Assembly (NCBI RefSeq): GCF_008831285.2
Contig: NC_045139.1
Span: 20,628,412 to 20,692,411, forward strand
Reading direction: 5' to 3'
Source: Nymphaea colorata
Lineage: Eukaryota; Streptophyta; Magnoliopsida; Nymphaeales; Nymphaeaceae
Length of the DNA stretch: 64,000 nucleotides
Each line of letters opens with the position of its first letter. Position 1 is the first letter of the stretch. The notes below the pieces were generated by a model. The model worked only from the letters and a program-made list of their open reading frames with translations. It ran no database searches and was not told the origin of the DNA. This document shows, in pieces, positions 48,121 through 60,569 of this stretch. A program made the translations under genes and the position numbers.

Positions 48121-48600
48121 TTGGAAAGAAAAGAGTTCTACCATTTCGCGCCAGTTCCCCAATTGCCTTGTTCTTTTTTGGTACTAGTCCATATAAAACT
48201 TAATGAGCAGTCCTCTGGTGAGAGGAACGAAGTGCTCGAGTCGAGTACCCACCATTGCTCGGTCGACCACAGCCGATCCGACGCTCCTGGTCGCCGTTGG
48301 TTCAATGAATCATAGTGGCGTCGGCGAGATCCGTGGCACTCGCGCCTCCCTCTGGAGACGGGACAGCGAAGTGAATGGACAGGTGGACCGGTCCATCCTG
48401 CATCCTGGCTGTCGCCCACAGAATCTCCATCCGAATCCCGCACTCACGTGACGTCGCCATCCGCCACACATGCTCCTCCTTCCCCTGTTTCTCCCATCAT
48501 GTGAAATTTTTCAGAATTCTGACCGCCCGTCCACTGAAATGCACATATAAAGAAATCCGCAATTTGTTAATTGGTGATCTTGTCGGCATCGATGCTTGGA
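48121..48600. other. CpG-containing GC-rich patch with a G-box/C-box word
   Basis: Locally GC-rich with open frames on both strands, which is expected from composition and not evidence of coding. cacgtgacgtcg at 48445-48456 combines a G-box and a C-box ACGT core, a strong plant bZIP target type. No downstream gene could be recognised, so a promoter role is speculative. Confidence 0.3.
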
Positions 48601-48962
48601 AGAAGAAAGACTAAAATTAAAACAAAGTTGCTGTTTTTGGATCGGGGTCAATCGGTTTGTTTTCTCTATGTTTTCTTTTTCTGCAGCGAAGGCAATTGAT
48701 TTAAACTAATAACATGAGAAATGAAACCATATGAATTTTTTATTTATTCTTTTGGAGTTCTACGTGCTATGTTCTTCGAATGATATTGACTGACACTATA
48801 AAACATAATTGACAGTGTTATCATCTGACAAGACTATATACAAGTTTCCATCAACCGGCGTTGTAAAATCTAGTGACTGTTCAAACTTTGCTGCTTTTTT
48901 TTTCTTTGTTCTAACCCATTGCATAAGAAGGTGTTTGCTAATAAGATTTGAATTTTTAATTA

Positions 48963-49190
48963 AGCATGGGCACCGTATCGGGCCGTCGTCGGGTACTCGA
49001 GTATTACTCGGCCCAACTTGACGAATTCAATAATGAAATTTTTTAATTTTTTATTAACACATATATATATATATATATAATTTATATATATTTATTATGA
49101 TTAATTTTATTTATATAATTTTTTATTTAAAATATATTTTTAAATTTAATGAGGGCTAAACTCGGGGACCGCACCCGAGCCTGGACATAG
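48963..49190. mobile_element. Possible hAT-type MITE
   Basis: GC-rich ends (atgggcaccgtatcgggcc on the left; reversed right end with atgtccaggctcgggtgcgg) enclose an AT-rich core of about 120 bp (49030-49150). The ends are only imperfect inverted repeats and no clear 8-bp target duplication was found. Confidence 0.4.
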
Positions 49191-51270
49191 CCCTACCCCC
49201 TAAGAAATGATAGGTCTATACAAGTCGCCAGAAATGACTAGCAATTGAACGTTAGCTTATCGAGTTTGCTTTTAGAAATTTGGTTAACTTTTTACAAGGC
49301 AAGTGTTGCCAACATCCAATTAAGCAGCTTCGATTGTTTTGGAGGCGGGATTGTCCTCTGGCTGCTGTAAATGAAACGTGGGCTCCGTCTGGTTACGAAG
49401 GAATAAGTAATAGAGGGAGCCATTTGGCAGTAAGAGCATTTTGTATGTATTTCATGAATTTAAGCCAAATTTTGGAATAGATTCATTAACAGTAAAATGT
49501 GTTTGTGATGTCAAACAACCCCAACAATCCCTGGTAGGGACTCGGAGAAACCTGGCTGCAGTTTTAGACTCAGATGGTTCGACCTAACGGAGCTTTTTTG
49601 TAGTGGAACTGTGAACTAACAATCCCAACCCTAGCCAGCAAGCCATGTTCCTAAGCGGACTAATTGTTAGATAATGAGGAAGAAGTAAATGGAAGAGCCC
49701 CAACTGAGTTTATAACCATAGGTAGAAATAAGGTTTGTGTTCAAAAAAGGTCAGGAGTCCAATAAATAGCTACAATTTAAGAGTTCATAGCTTATTCTCT
49801 TTTTAAGTAACCAAAAGACCCACAAATTTTTAGGTTACTTAATTACTCCAACTCTAAGATGTGACATCTGGTTTAACTAAAATTCTAGTGAGCAACAGAC
49901 TCCACAACCATTGGTTTAAAGTTCCAGCGAACAAGATACTTGACAACAAATGTTTTTAGATTTCGAGAAGAGGGAAAGGGGGAGAGATCTGACTTGAGAT
50001 CATGCACTAAAGAAACGAAAAGCCATAGTATAATATTTATGCATGTTCCAAAAAAAAAAAAAGGATAACAGGATTCCAGATCTGAAATACTGAGATTTAA
50101 AACCTAAGTTCGTAAGTAATCAAATGACCCCTAGTAAAACTTGGCCACGCAAGTCTAAATCACCGGTCAACCTCTCTTAAGTAATGTTTGACTATATGTA
50201 AATACATTTATTTGTAGATTCAGGTGAAATTCTCGAAGACAATCAAAGAAAGTGAATGCTTGCTAGCAAATATTTTCTTTCCGTCGGCGTCTTATTTTTT
50301 ACCCAGCCTTTTAAGCTGAAAATGAGTAAGTAAATAAAATAGACTTTTCTTTCTTTAAAGTCAATTTCTCTTTTCAAAATATTTTACCTTTTTTTTACCC
50401 CGTTTTGTTTACCACGATTCACCAAATCTGTCAACGTCCAAGCCAACTGTACGTGAGAAGGAAGATTCACTTCATCTCGTTCATCTATCCATCAAAACAC
50501 AAGGTCAACAACTGAGTCTTTTTCTTTGGTGGTAACGTTCTTATATTTTCAAACCAAAGGGAAAAAAAAAATACCAACTACAAAATTGATGAGTCTCCCC
50601 CATAAAACCGAACATCTTCTACACATAAAGAGAACCGCCCTTGACCTTACAACCAGAAGAAACCAAACTATGTGGAATTGGAATTTACTGGCTATCAAAG
50701 CTTTTGTCCACAACAGGGCCAAGCCAAGGGTCGATTAAAAAGCCATAGCCACCTAAAAGATCCATTGAGAGACCGAGCATCTCCCGCAAACCATGCCAAA
50801 TTAGACTCTTCGACACTGTTAGGTGCAACGGATAAGATCCAATAAAGATAAAACAAGGTCCCTGTGTAAGATGACTCAGATCCCCACACTTGGTCGCCCG
50901 TGGTCAATGTCTCCACGTATTTTTGCATTTAAAATGATAACTTTTCACAGAAAAAGAAAAAGAATAAGAGAAAAAACGAAAAGAAAAAGATGAGGGATGG
51001 GAATCTGTCATAATTGGGAACAATAGTTAACCTTGAATCACAGAGCAGATTCTCAAGTTGAACCCTTGGGAATCCTTTTGGGGTTATGATTCCTATTCAA
51101 TCACAATTGCAACAATGGCCATTAGCGAAACAACAGAAAGGAAAAGACAAAAAAGGGGAGAAAGGAATCCATGGATGGTGTACACTGAATGTTTATATAC
51201 ACAAATTTACATGTGGGCAGGGATGGCCATGTCCTGAGAAACCAACAGGAAATTGATTCTTGTCTTTCTT
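49191..51270. other. Gene-free stretch downstream of the ACR gene
   Basis: About 2 kb, AT-rich, with no motif-bearing frames. About 50930-51270 is probably the 3' UTR and flank of the - strand ACR gene. Confidence 0.45.
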
Positions 51271-54154
51271 TCAAGAATATGACTTTATGAGACCCAAATT
51301 GTAGAGAAATCTTTCTGATCTTGATTTAAAGAGACTACCCAACGAAAACTTTCCACCCTCACGTGAAGGGGATTTTGAGTTAGCACTCAGGTCCTTTACT
51401 TGAAGTATAGTCTGGCCTATCTCACTGCGTACAGTTTCAATGGTCTGGCTCCTCACTGAGTTTCCTGATGCATCCTTGACATAGAACATGTTCACCGCCT
51501 GCGAGCCACGTGTTGTAACCTCGGCCCGAGTAACTGAGAGGCCATTCTCCCTGAAAATACGCGTTACATCTGATAACAGTCCAACCCGATCTTCCGCACA
51601 TAGTTCAAGTCTCAGCCCCTGCAAATCGTAGTGCCAAAAATGGAAGGCACCTCCGTTTTAGTCATCCTCAGTTCTATGCAAGATGCTCCTGCTCTAACAA
51701 AGACAACGTATACCTCGGAACTTCGCCTTCGAATGGCTGCCTCCAAGCAACGGATCAATCGTTGCCTCTCTGCTTCTGAGTTCACAGTGCATCCATCCAT
51801 ATGTCTTATATAGTACTCCTGAATTACATGAATATAAAAAGAATGTTTCAAAGTGTTTGTGCGCTTAGAAAGTATTCAATTGCTGATTTCGATTCTATTT
51901 CACAAACGTTTCAAATTAACAAAGATTAGATGTAAGTGGTCAGAGAGTGGACAAAGTATACTAGGCCATGTTGTGGTTTCAACTTGTCTCAATGCTTCTA
52001 ACAAATTCAATTGCCAATTTCCATTTACTTCTGCTTGACTCAAAATTAACAGAAGGATAGGTATAATAATGGTAAGCAGCTAGAAAAAGTAAATATGGCC
52101 ATAGAAGAGTACTTAGTTCTATACCAGTCAGAAAGTGGTTCATTCGTAAAAAACAAGCTCTTCTTTTAGGCCAAGTATATACACATTGTTTTGGGCCAGT
52201 AGAAAGAGTGGAAAATGAACTGTCTTTTACTTCGGTAATCCAGAGCACATAATAGAATATTTGAAGCAAGAAGGATGGATGGATACCTGAAATGCTTCTG
52301 AGCCCTCAGCAATGAGAGTGGCATGGTAGACAACATACTGCATATCAGTTAGAGTGCAAACTGTATCAAATAACAGCTTCGGCCGATCCTTACATCGCAA
52401 GTTCACAACAGAGTATCCCTTGTCCAAGAAATTCTCAACAGTCACCAGAGGTCGGGTCCGGTCATTGTTATCTTCCAAACCACTGTTTAGACGGTTGAGC
52501 TCATAGTCACGATCAGCGTACATCATCTGGTGTAGTCTCCGACCTGTATGAGTTAAACTAAATGAGACTGCCGTTTTTGCACTGCGTTTATCCTGGTCAC
52601 CCCTAAGGACATTCCTCAACATTTTCTTGATTTTTGCTTGCCGCTCAGGATCGTCTATGGGAAATCCAGTGGATTCATCAGTTATGTAAACCAGTGACGC
52701 CATTCTTGAGTTATGAGTCCAAACTTCAGCAGCCACCACATTGCATTTGAGATCTGTGAGAACCGCAAAAACCTCAGAGAGCAGTCCAGGACGATCACGC
52801 CCAGTTAGCTCAACGGATGTATGCTTTGCAGCATTCTGTACGCCAATTGACCTTCCCAAAGTTGGTTCAGTGCATGTCCAAGTTCCAAGTGACTGTAACC
52901 AACAAGAGAAAAGCAAACAGGGATCATCAGTTTTCCCAATTTAAGATGACAGTCACCAAAGAACCAAAAACCATTGCACTGAAAAATGTTGCATAATAAA
53001 TGGTCATCAGATAGCTTTCTTCTAACTAAAGTAATTTTCCTAAACAGGGACAGTAAACTGTATGGTTATCGATGTAACTTGTTTCGTAATAACATCCGCC
53101 AGAACAGTAAACAATATCTCACTGGGAAGATTACAGTAGAATCCTGATGCAACCCAAAATTTCCTTAGATCTTCCAAAGCTAATAAATTCTGTAACAACA
53201 AAACGTTCGTAAACCAAGCGGATATTGAGAACATTCACCTGCTTAATTCTGTTGATGACCTCTCCGTCGACCACCTTGTTGCCATTCTGGTCAGTAACAT
53301 AAAAAACTGAAAAAAACGATGAGGGAATACACTATCAGCCGTGCACCATGTACAAATTTAAGGTTTTATTTTATTTTACATGCCATAGAATTATAGAAAT
53401 TAGCAAGACGCTTCGTTCCTTTTCTTTAGAACAGAGAATAGAGAATTACCATCCATGAACCACTCTCCATCAGAGGAAATATATGCCCTGTTAATTGTAA
53501 GGTTGAAATCCGCTAAAACCTGCACGACCTCAAGCAGGCATCCATGCTTATTGGCGCTCTCAACCTGCATATTTCGTCAATAACTCACCGCCTCAAACAT
53601 AAACCAGACAACCCCAAAGACCCAGCAACTCCCTAAAGAAAGAGAAGACAAACAAATGGCAACTTCCACACCTTCACCAAAGTTGCATTCTCACAAGAAC
53701 TGTTGTCAACAGCAACCCTGTGACGCCCGAAAAAATAAAACCCACACGGGAGTAAGTGCTAAAGAAATCGCCAAAGAAACTTCAACACCCAGAACACTAT
53801 AAAAGAAAAAACAAGGCAGGCGTAGCCGCGCCGCGGAAAGAGAGGACAAAAGAAAAGAAAACGTAAAACGAAAATCACCACCATGAGAACCCAGAGAATA
53901 AAAGGCATGAAATATCCCAACAATTCCACCAGAAAACTCCATACCTGACGAGTTCTCCATCTCATAAAAACACAATTCAACCCCAAAAATCCAAGTGGGC
54001 AGTCATAATATGGGCGGAATTTTTTGGCTCCCAACATGACAAAGAGTCCGATACAGCGGGGGAGGAAGAAGCCTGACCTTGGTGGATTCATTCGTATGAC
54101 AAGCTTCTCGTACTCGTCGTCCACATCCAGAGCCATCAATGACGCCTCCATCAT
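51271..54154 (-). CDS. ACT-domain repeat protein, ACR4/ACR5-like
   Basis: Seven exons on the - strand: 54154-54078, 53717-53672, 53564-53450, 53306-53239, 52892-52287, 51818-51714, 51618-51271. All junctions are GT-AG and the joined frame gives 454 residues, similar to Arabidopsis ACR4. The N-terminus [15 protein letters not shown] and the C-terminus NLGLIKSYS are family hallmarks. Four ACT domains follow: about 34-120 ([16 protein letters not shown]), 126-210 ([19 protein letters not shown]), 262-335 ([18 protein letters not shown]) and 340-415 ([19 protein letters not shown]). ACT domains are small-molecule, often amino-acid, binding modules. ACR proteins have no catalytic domain and are thought to be sensors or regulators, related in domain type to bacterial GlnD. 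No truncation or missing domain is seen. Which ACR paralogue it is cannot be settled here. The start chosen is the first of two adjacent ATGs; starting at the second would only remove one Met. Confidence 0.95.
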
Positions 54155-54157
54155 TCA

Positions 54158-54265
54158 CAACGCGAGAGAGAAAGAGAAAGAGAGAGAGGGAGAGGGAGGG
54201 AGCAATTACAGACCGGCACAGGGTATGAGCATTCCAGTCTTAATTTAGAGAGAGAGGGAGGGAGG
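54158..54265 (-). promoter_or_regulatory. CT-rich leader of the ACR gene
   Basis: Directly upstream of the ATG the coding strand is an almost unbroken CT run (seen on + as gagagagaaagagaaagaga and gggagggaggg). Such pyrimidine runs are common in plant 5' UTRs and can be GAGA/BPC factor sites. The transcript start is not visible. Confidence 0.5.
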
Positions 54266-57200
54266 GAGAGCCAGAGAAGGTGCATGGCCCGACGGCTCCC
54301 CATCCTCTTCACCACTTCGAGCCCCCTCTGTCTTGGGGTGGGAAGTGGTCCCCCACCCCGTTCCCTTCTCCCTGCCGGAAAAAGAAAAAAAGTGGGTGTT
54401 AAAGTCCAGTTTAAGTTTGGACGTCATTTATGTCTTTTGTCTTCCAGGTTTTTATAATACACAAGTACGTGTTAAGAAGGAGGGGAATCTCACTTCTTCT
54501 CGTGTGTAAAATGCAATCAAAATTAATTATGTTTTTCGTTAATCCATATTGTTTGCTTTTCCGGACAGTCATACCAGTGGGCCTTCCTCCAGCTACAACT
54601 GAAAGGCCGCGGTTACAGAAGCACATGAGAGGTGCAGCTTGAAAAGCAAAAAGTGTGACATCTCCGACGTGCTTAACAAGTGCCCCGGATAAAACCAAAA
54701 CCCGTTTCTCATATAATTGGCATAGTTGGTAAACTCGTCTATCTGAGTCGTGAGTCGTGAATCACTTAGAATCATCTATTTACTGTGTAACGAGTTAAAA
54801 CTTGCCGTTGCATAATTACATGTTCTTTTGTGTGAAATTGTTTTTTTTTGGCCCAATCTTCAATCGATCCGAGTTTAAGTTACGGGTTTACTAAACCATA
54901 GAACAAATGAGCTTTCAACAGCCAAGATGCCAGAGTTGGTTGCTTTGGCTAAAGACAAAACAGAGTCCTAACCAAATTCTTTGCCAATGGCATTTATTAG
55001 AAAAATCCCAAACATAATAAAATGATGACGGCAAATAACCATTGGGGCATAGAATATATGAATCAATAAATTATTGGAAACCACCAATATAAAATAAATA
55101 AATTATGTGAGGCTGTGTCGGCAAATGCCCACACATGCCCCACATGTGGCCGGGGTAGTTTACTTGCACTACTAAGATACCACCATGGGAAAAGCAAGAA
55201 GCTTAAAAGACTGCACTACTTCGCAGTGCCACTTTCAGGAATATGGATCGCCTGTACAAAAGGAGTGGAATTAAACAAGAGCTCATGCAAATGCAAGACT
55301 GTTGATCAACAGGGACAAGTAATGTACTTGAAGCACAAAGCATACCAAACCTAAAAAATGCTGGACTAGACGTTTTCGCAACAGAATCTGCGTCCATGTA
55401 CAGGGTGTGCGTTAGTCGGCACCAATACAGTACATATGGTATAAAAAAGCGTTACAGCTTAAACTACATACTGTAATGAAACTCGACCGATGCATGTTGC
55501 TCTTTTTAATGGCGCACAAACTGAGTCTGTTATGTCCAGCAATTCAATGAAGTTGTTACAATGACTTGCAGCAGATGCGTGCACGCAAGAAACAATGTTA
55601 TTTACTAATAATTTTTTGGGAATCAATGTTTGGGGATTCCCTTCTAATTGAATTTGATTATCTTTAGACTCATCACATTACCAACCTAATTAGTATCAGT
55701 ATGCACTCGGGTTGCATTTACAGACATGTATTGAATCAACTCCCTTTTGAAACGAGGCCGGTCAATCTAAATCTTCCTTTTTGTTCTCTTAAAACTTTTT
55801 TTGATGTTGGTAATTTTTTTTTTGGGAAACCAAATTAAATCCACTAGTATAACATATATCATTTCCTTGTATCTTCTAAAAATGATTGGCTTCTGCTGGT
55901 ACTAGGTGTTGAATGCCATATCACATACTTCTGGGTGAGCGGGAGGATTAATTCCACCGCTCAAGCAAGAGCCAAATTAAGCCTATTTCCTTCCCCATGC
56001 CCTAGGGTCGAGAGCTAGCCAGATGTTCACGGGCTTGATGCTAAAAACAAATTTGAACATAATGCCAAAAGAAGGGCACATACAGAACATACAAATAATG
56101 CACAAACACCAACATACCAAAATACTAAACAATCAACACAACCATGACCATTCATGTGGGTACTTTTTCAAATATCGAAATTTTAGTCTACGTCCAAGCT
56201 TAACAATGTGGACCGCAGATCCAAGTTTAATTTTATCCAAGTTTAATTTTAAGAGCAAGATACCATTTTCTTCTTTCTTAGGAAAAAAAGGAGAAGACCA
56301 ACAGCATTTGTCGCTTTGCCTGCGGCACGAGAGATGCCAAACAGGACCAGCTTGCAGGTACAAGCAAGATGAGAGCAGAAGATTTAGTGAATTCTGGTAT
56401 TATATATAGCATTGCCTGGATAGAACAAAATTCTGAAAAATCCTCCATTCTTGGCAGCAAGCGTTGGGGTTCTTGAACAGTTTGTAGGTCTTGCATCGTC
56501 CTATATGCACGGTAAGAGCGACCCTATCAAACCGATGCTGGGTGCCAAACAGTGGAAGAGCCAGAAATTTTTTGCTATTGGGCACTAGTACATAATATGT
56601 GACAAAATTTTCAAACTAAAATATATGTTATTTTAAAAATAAAGCAAATAATCATAGTTATAAACAAACTTACACTTGCTTCTGATGCAGTTCTTCAAGA
56701 GGGATATCATGTCTTCCTGCACATTGTGGCTTATCTTCTTCTCCACATAACATAAACACTGATAAGATGTTGCTGAAGATGAGGATGAAAATTTCCCCTG
56801 CCATAAATGTCTACCACTAAGGCTGGCAGGGAAAAAGAAAGGCCTCTTTTTTGCCAGGCTGAACAAATATAATGACATGCCAACTCCCCTCCATATTCTA
56901 GGCCTGCTGAAATAGCTGAAATCCAAAATGAAGCCATTTTTGGCAGGTTTGAACCTTCACTAAGTTCAAGTGATCATCCATAGCGCATCTCCTACCTGTG
57001 ACAATATGAATACATCAAAGTTTCAGAAATCTGAGCATCAAGGATGGCCATGGGATCTCCTGCTTGGAAGAGAGACCGCCAGAGAATTTCTGCTACACAG
57101 GATTCTTGCTGGGAGCTAATTAATTCCTTTCTCACTGTAGCTCCAATATAGGTGATGATGGACATGACAGATTGCAATTTAACATTAAAAAATAAGACTA

Positions 57201-57960
57201 AAAACATCAATCTAGACACTTCCAAGGGAATAAAAAGTTTTTTCTGTTTGCACAACTTCCACTATTCATACTGAGTGCAACTTCTAATTTTTATACTAAA
57301 TTTCCAAACCACAATGGGATTCTAAACTCATGCTTAATGTACAATCAGTATTTAAAGATCATATTTAGAGCAATGTCATGGTAAGCTTGGGATAAGGAAA
57401 TTATAGAAAGAGTGAAAGACAAGGTGGCAGTACTCAGGGGGCAAGGGGTTGCCACTATTCCAATCCATATATTTGAAAATTGAAAGAAACCCTAGCTGAG
57501 ACACAGAAACATAGATTTACAATCCGTGCCTTGACCATAAGAATGATGATAGATCGATCAGATATCTTTGCAAGTATCATATTCAGGGTTACATTACTTA
57601 TCATGCCCCAAGACAGTCAAATTTAACATGCATTCTCTACAAAAAGTTGCAGAAATCTAGAAAGCATCAAGTAGCATGCAGACAAGCATAACAAATGAAA
57701 GTCTATCTAATCTGGTTTGGAATATCATTATGAGGACAATGAACACATAGGGTCGATACTTAAACAATCTCAGCAGTCAGCACATACTCTTTTTGGGAAA
57801 GATGTTTTATGAAACAGAAAAGGATTTTTCAACAGCTATTTTGCTTATATACACCTTGGCATGAAAAGTAAGAAATGCATTTGGGTCCAAGCAAAAGGGG
57901 GAAAAAAATGTCTGCAACTTGGCACCGTAAATTTTTTCGAAGACTATCAAAATGGTTAAA
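54266..57960. other. Long spacer without a supported gene
   Basis: Short open frames only. Two - strand stretches (57255-56992 with SSQQESCVAEILWRSLFQAG and 56937-56731) look less random than the background and might be decayed exons, but I recognise no family. 55115-55354 has a CPTCGRG word that is too short to support a zinc finger. Confidence 0.4.
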
Positions 57961-58299
57961 AAAAAAAAACATAACCTCATACATGATCTAAAGTGAACTT
58001 TAGAATTACATGACGGTCACATGGTCCGAGGGAGGGAGGAAATACAAAGAGTTTTAGGGTTTCACCATTGGGGGTCTTGGGAGCTTCTCCGGTCTGACGT
58101 CTGTGGTTTCTACGGCAGCCCGGCCGCCTGAGGGGGGTCGAGAGTGTAGAGGGCCACCGTCTGGTTGTCTTCAAGCTACAGGCGGTAGACAAGGAGGTTC
58201 CAGTGGGGTTCAGTTAGCAAGCACAAAGGGGCGATGTGAGATCCCTTCACAGCGCACCGGTGTTCACTGTGGGGCCCGATCCAATTCTGGCATGGGTAC

Positions 58300-59065
58300 G
58301 TCAGAAGCCTGGGCATCGGGCCGGGATGCCGCCGGGCCGGGCCGGCCCGGCCCGATCGGACCTGGGTCCGGGCCGGGAAAAACCTGGCCCGGGTCAGATA
58401 GACCGGCCCGGCCCGACTCCCGCCCTTTGCTCCCCCTCCCCCTCTCCCTCCTCCTCTCCGCTCCCCCTCTCCCTCTCCGCTCTCGCTCTCCCTCTCCCTT
58501 CCCGTCTCCCTCTCTACTCCCACTCTCCCTCTCCACTCCCCCTCTCCCTCTCTGCGCCCCCTCTCCCTCTCCCTCTCTGCTCCCGCTCTCACTCTCCGCT
58601 CCCCCTCTCCGCTCCCGCTCTCCCTCTCCCTCTTTGCTCCCCCTCTCCCTCTCCCTCTCCCTCCTCCTCCGTCTCCCTCGCCGCTCCCCCTTCTCCTCTG
58701 TCTCCCTCGCCGCTCCCCCTTCTCCTCTGTCTCCCTCGCCGCTCCCCCTCCTTCTGCCGGGCGATGGGAGGGTGACGGGAAAGGGGGTCGGGAGGGGGAA
58801 AGGGGGTCGGGAGGGCACCAGGGCGAGGGCGTGGGAAAGGCGGTCGAGGAGGGGGAAAGGCTGTCGGGAGGGCCGGGCTGGGCCAGGTCCGGGTCGGGCT
58901 GAGCGGCCCGACGGGCCGGGCTGGGCCGGGCTCGGGCCGAGACCTTTGGGCCGGGCCCGGGCCGAGATCTTTGGGCCGGGCCCGGGCCGAGACCTTTGGG
59001 CCAGGCCCGGGCCGAGACCTTTGGGCCGGGCCTTACCCGGCCCGGCCCGTCGGGCCGCTGCCTAG
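58300..59065. repeat. GC-rich block: ggcccg ends, CT/GA core, 28-bp repeats
   Basis: The left end (58310-58420) and right end (58900-59065) consist of gggccggg/cccggccc words in opposing orientation, like imperfect terminal inverted repeats. Between them, about 58430-58750 is almost pure pyrimidine (ctccctctccctc words, with a 29-bp unit around ctgtctccctcgccgctccc repeated three times near 58670-58750). About 58765-58870 is purine-rich (gggaaagggggtcggga). About 58935-59035 has four units of about 28 bp built on gagacctttgggccgggccc. Long open frames on both strands are products of this composition, not genes. Confidence 0.8.
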
Positions 59066-59107
59066 GCCTAATGGGCAACACTGGCGTGCCACTATGGGAC
59101 CCGATCC

Positions 59108-59518
59108 TTTCACATGGAGCCTTGTTGGGCTGAGGCCCACGCCAGCCCACAGGTAGCTCGTAGCTCTGCTAATGGGGCCAAACAAATCTTACTGAATTGA
59201 CAGATTTGGCAGTATCAGCTCCTCATTTTAAAAAATGACAATATTGATTTTAGTTTTCTTAATTTTTTTTATACCAAGTAATCTTAAGTACAAGCTTGTC
59301 AGGATTACAATGCTGAAAATGTAGTCTCATTCTGTTTCCACCAAAAAAACTAGAGTAGAGAAGCCACGACAATTGAAACGATCAGCAACATGCATTTGAT
59401 AGCTTCTCTCCACTGAGTTGAACTGCCGTTCAAATGATGTCACCACAAAAAGAGAAATGAGAGGGTCTGATGGCGCCACTTAATTGCAACCGAACTCGCA
59501 AAGAGGAGTTTCTGATCA
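59108..59518. other. Gene-free stretch
   Basis: AT-rich, no open frame with a recognisable product. Confidence 0.45.
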
Positions 59519-59524
59519 TTAGAG

Positions 59525-59720
59525 CTGATCATAACAGCAAGTCGCTCCAAGCTGCAGTCTCTGCTTCAAACAAATGAAAGAGATCAGCAGTATAGCTTGT
59601 TTTCTTACCATGGATGATAGAATTTCTGTGGCGCCGAACACACCAAATGCCCATAGAGAAGGCTGGCAGCCAACACTTCTTGATCCACTTTGATTAAATT
59701 TCTTCTTCCTCCACCAAGTC
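59525..59720 (-). pseudogene. LINE ORF2 C-terminal remnant
   Basis: The - strand reads KWIKKCWLPAFSMGIWCVRR, then HRNSIIHGKK and FEAETAAWSDLLL before a stop (59525). The W...P...GIW...RN pattern matches the region after the zf-RVT domain in plant L1 ORF2. No other ORF2 part is present nearby, so it is a short fragment. Assignment is by motif memory. Confidence 0.45.
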
Positions 59721-60359
59721 CACGTTTCAAAAATGGAAAGCTTATGAACAATTTGACAATCAAAAGTGCATCCTTGAAACCAAAACTTTTTTGGCGACAT
59801 TACTAATGCAAGATGGATTAAGATTAACGAATCCTAATCCGTCTGCTCTCATAAGCTAAGATTACGCTAAAAGTAACTAAAATGCAAACCAACTGCTCAA
59901 CTTAAAGGACAGAGAAGAGAAATCAACTAACAACTTCCATTTTCATTTCTTGTGATCAAAATAGAGCGATAGAAAAACCAATGAAGAGAGTGACCAAGAG
60001 AGGCTCAAAGGGTTAGGGTTCCTCTGGTGGCCGGCTGGTTGGCCGGCAATGTAGGCCTGATTGGGAAATGGAAGGAGACCATCTTGCAATGCTTGGTGGC
60101 CAGGAGATGGATTGCAGTGCAGAGGAAGGAGGAGGAAATGGTGGGGCGTGTCCTGGTTGCTAATCGGTGATGACTTGGAATGCCTCTGAAACTTGAATAG
60201 TCGAGTAGGGTCTGCATATGGGTGTGGCTTCCTGATCTTTCAACAAGGTTATGGAAAAACGGTATATTCCAGAGGTTAGCCGGAATGATGGGGTGATGTT
60301 TGTGGAAGCTGATGCTTTCACAAGGGAGGTCGGTAATCTGGGTTTTTGTGTGTGTTTTC

Positions 60360-60566
60360 GTTGAAGTTCCGCTGGGCTTTCATTGAATGAATGAAGTCAG
60401 AGTCTCGTTTGAAGAAGGTGACACTCTGATGCAAAGTGTTGAGTATGAGTCGAAGGTGAGATATTGCTTTAAATGTGGGGCGATGAGCCATTTCACGTTT
60501 GCGTGTGAGGAATTGAAGCAATCTCCCACTATAGAGACTGTTGAAGTAGATGGCAGTAAGGCATGA
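60360..60566 (+). pseudogene. LINE ORF1 zinc-knuckle remnant
   Basis: The + strand frame reads VRVSFEEGDTLMQSVEYESK then VRYCFKCGAMSHFTFACEEL, containing a CX2CX4HX4C zinc knuckle (about 60465-60510). A VEYE-type strand before the knuckle is the arrangement of DUF4283/zf-CCHC_4 ORF1 proteins of plant LINEs. An upstream piece, VSRNDGVMFVEADAFTREVG (about 60278-60340), looks like the preceding linker. Stops and a frame change interrupt it, and it is not followed by an ORF2 in this window. Confidence 0.6.
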
Positions 60567-60569
60567 ATT

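Noticed and set aside
48121-48451. Overlapping ~100-codon frames on both strands
   Set aside because: GC-rich patch with few stops on either strand; no domain, no splice context, no homology recalled.
55115-55354. 79-residue + strand frame with a CPTCGRG word
   Set aside because: One CxxC only, no second metal pair, no context; not enough for a zinc-finger call.
58103-59150. Open frames of over 300 codons on both strands
   Set aside because: They lie in a GC-rich, low-complexity repeat; translations are Pro/Ser/Leu or Arg/Gly runs without domains, and both strands are open at once, which is a composition effect.
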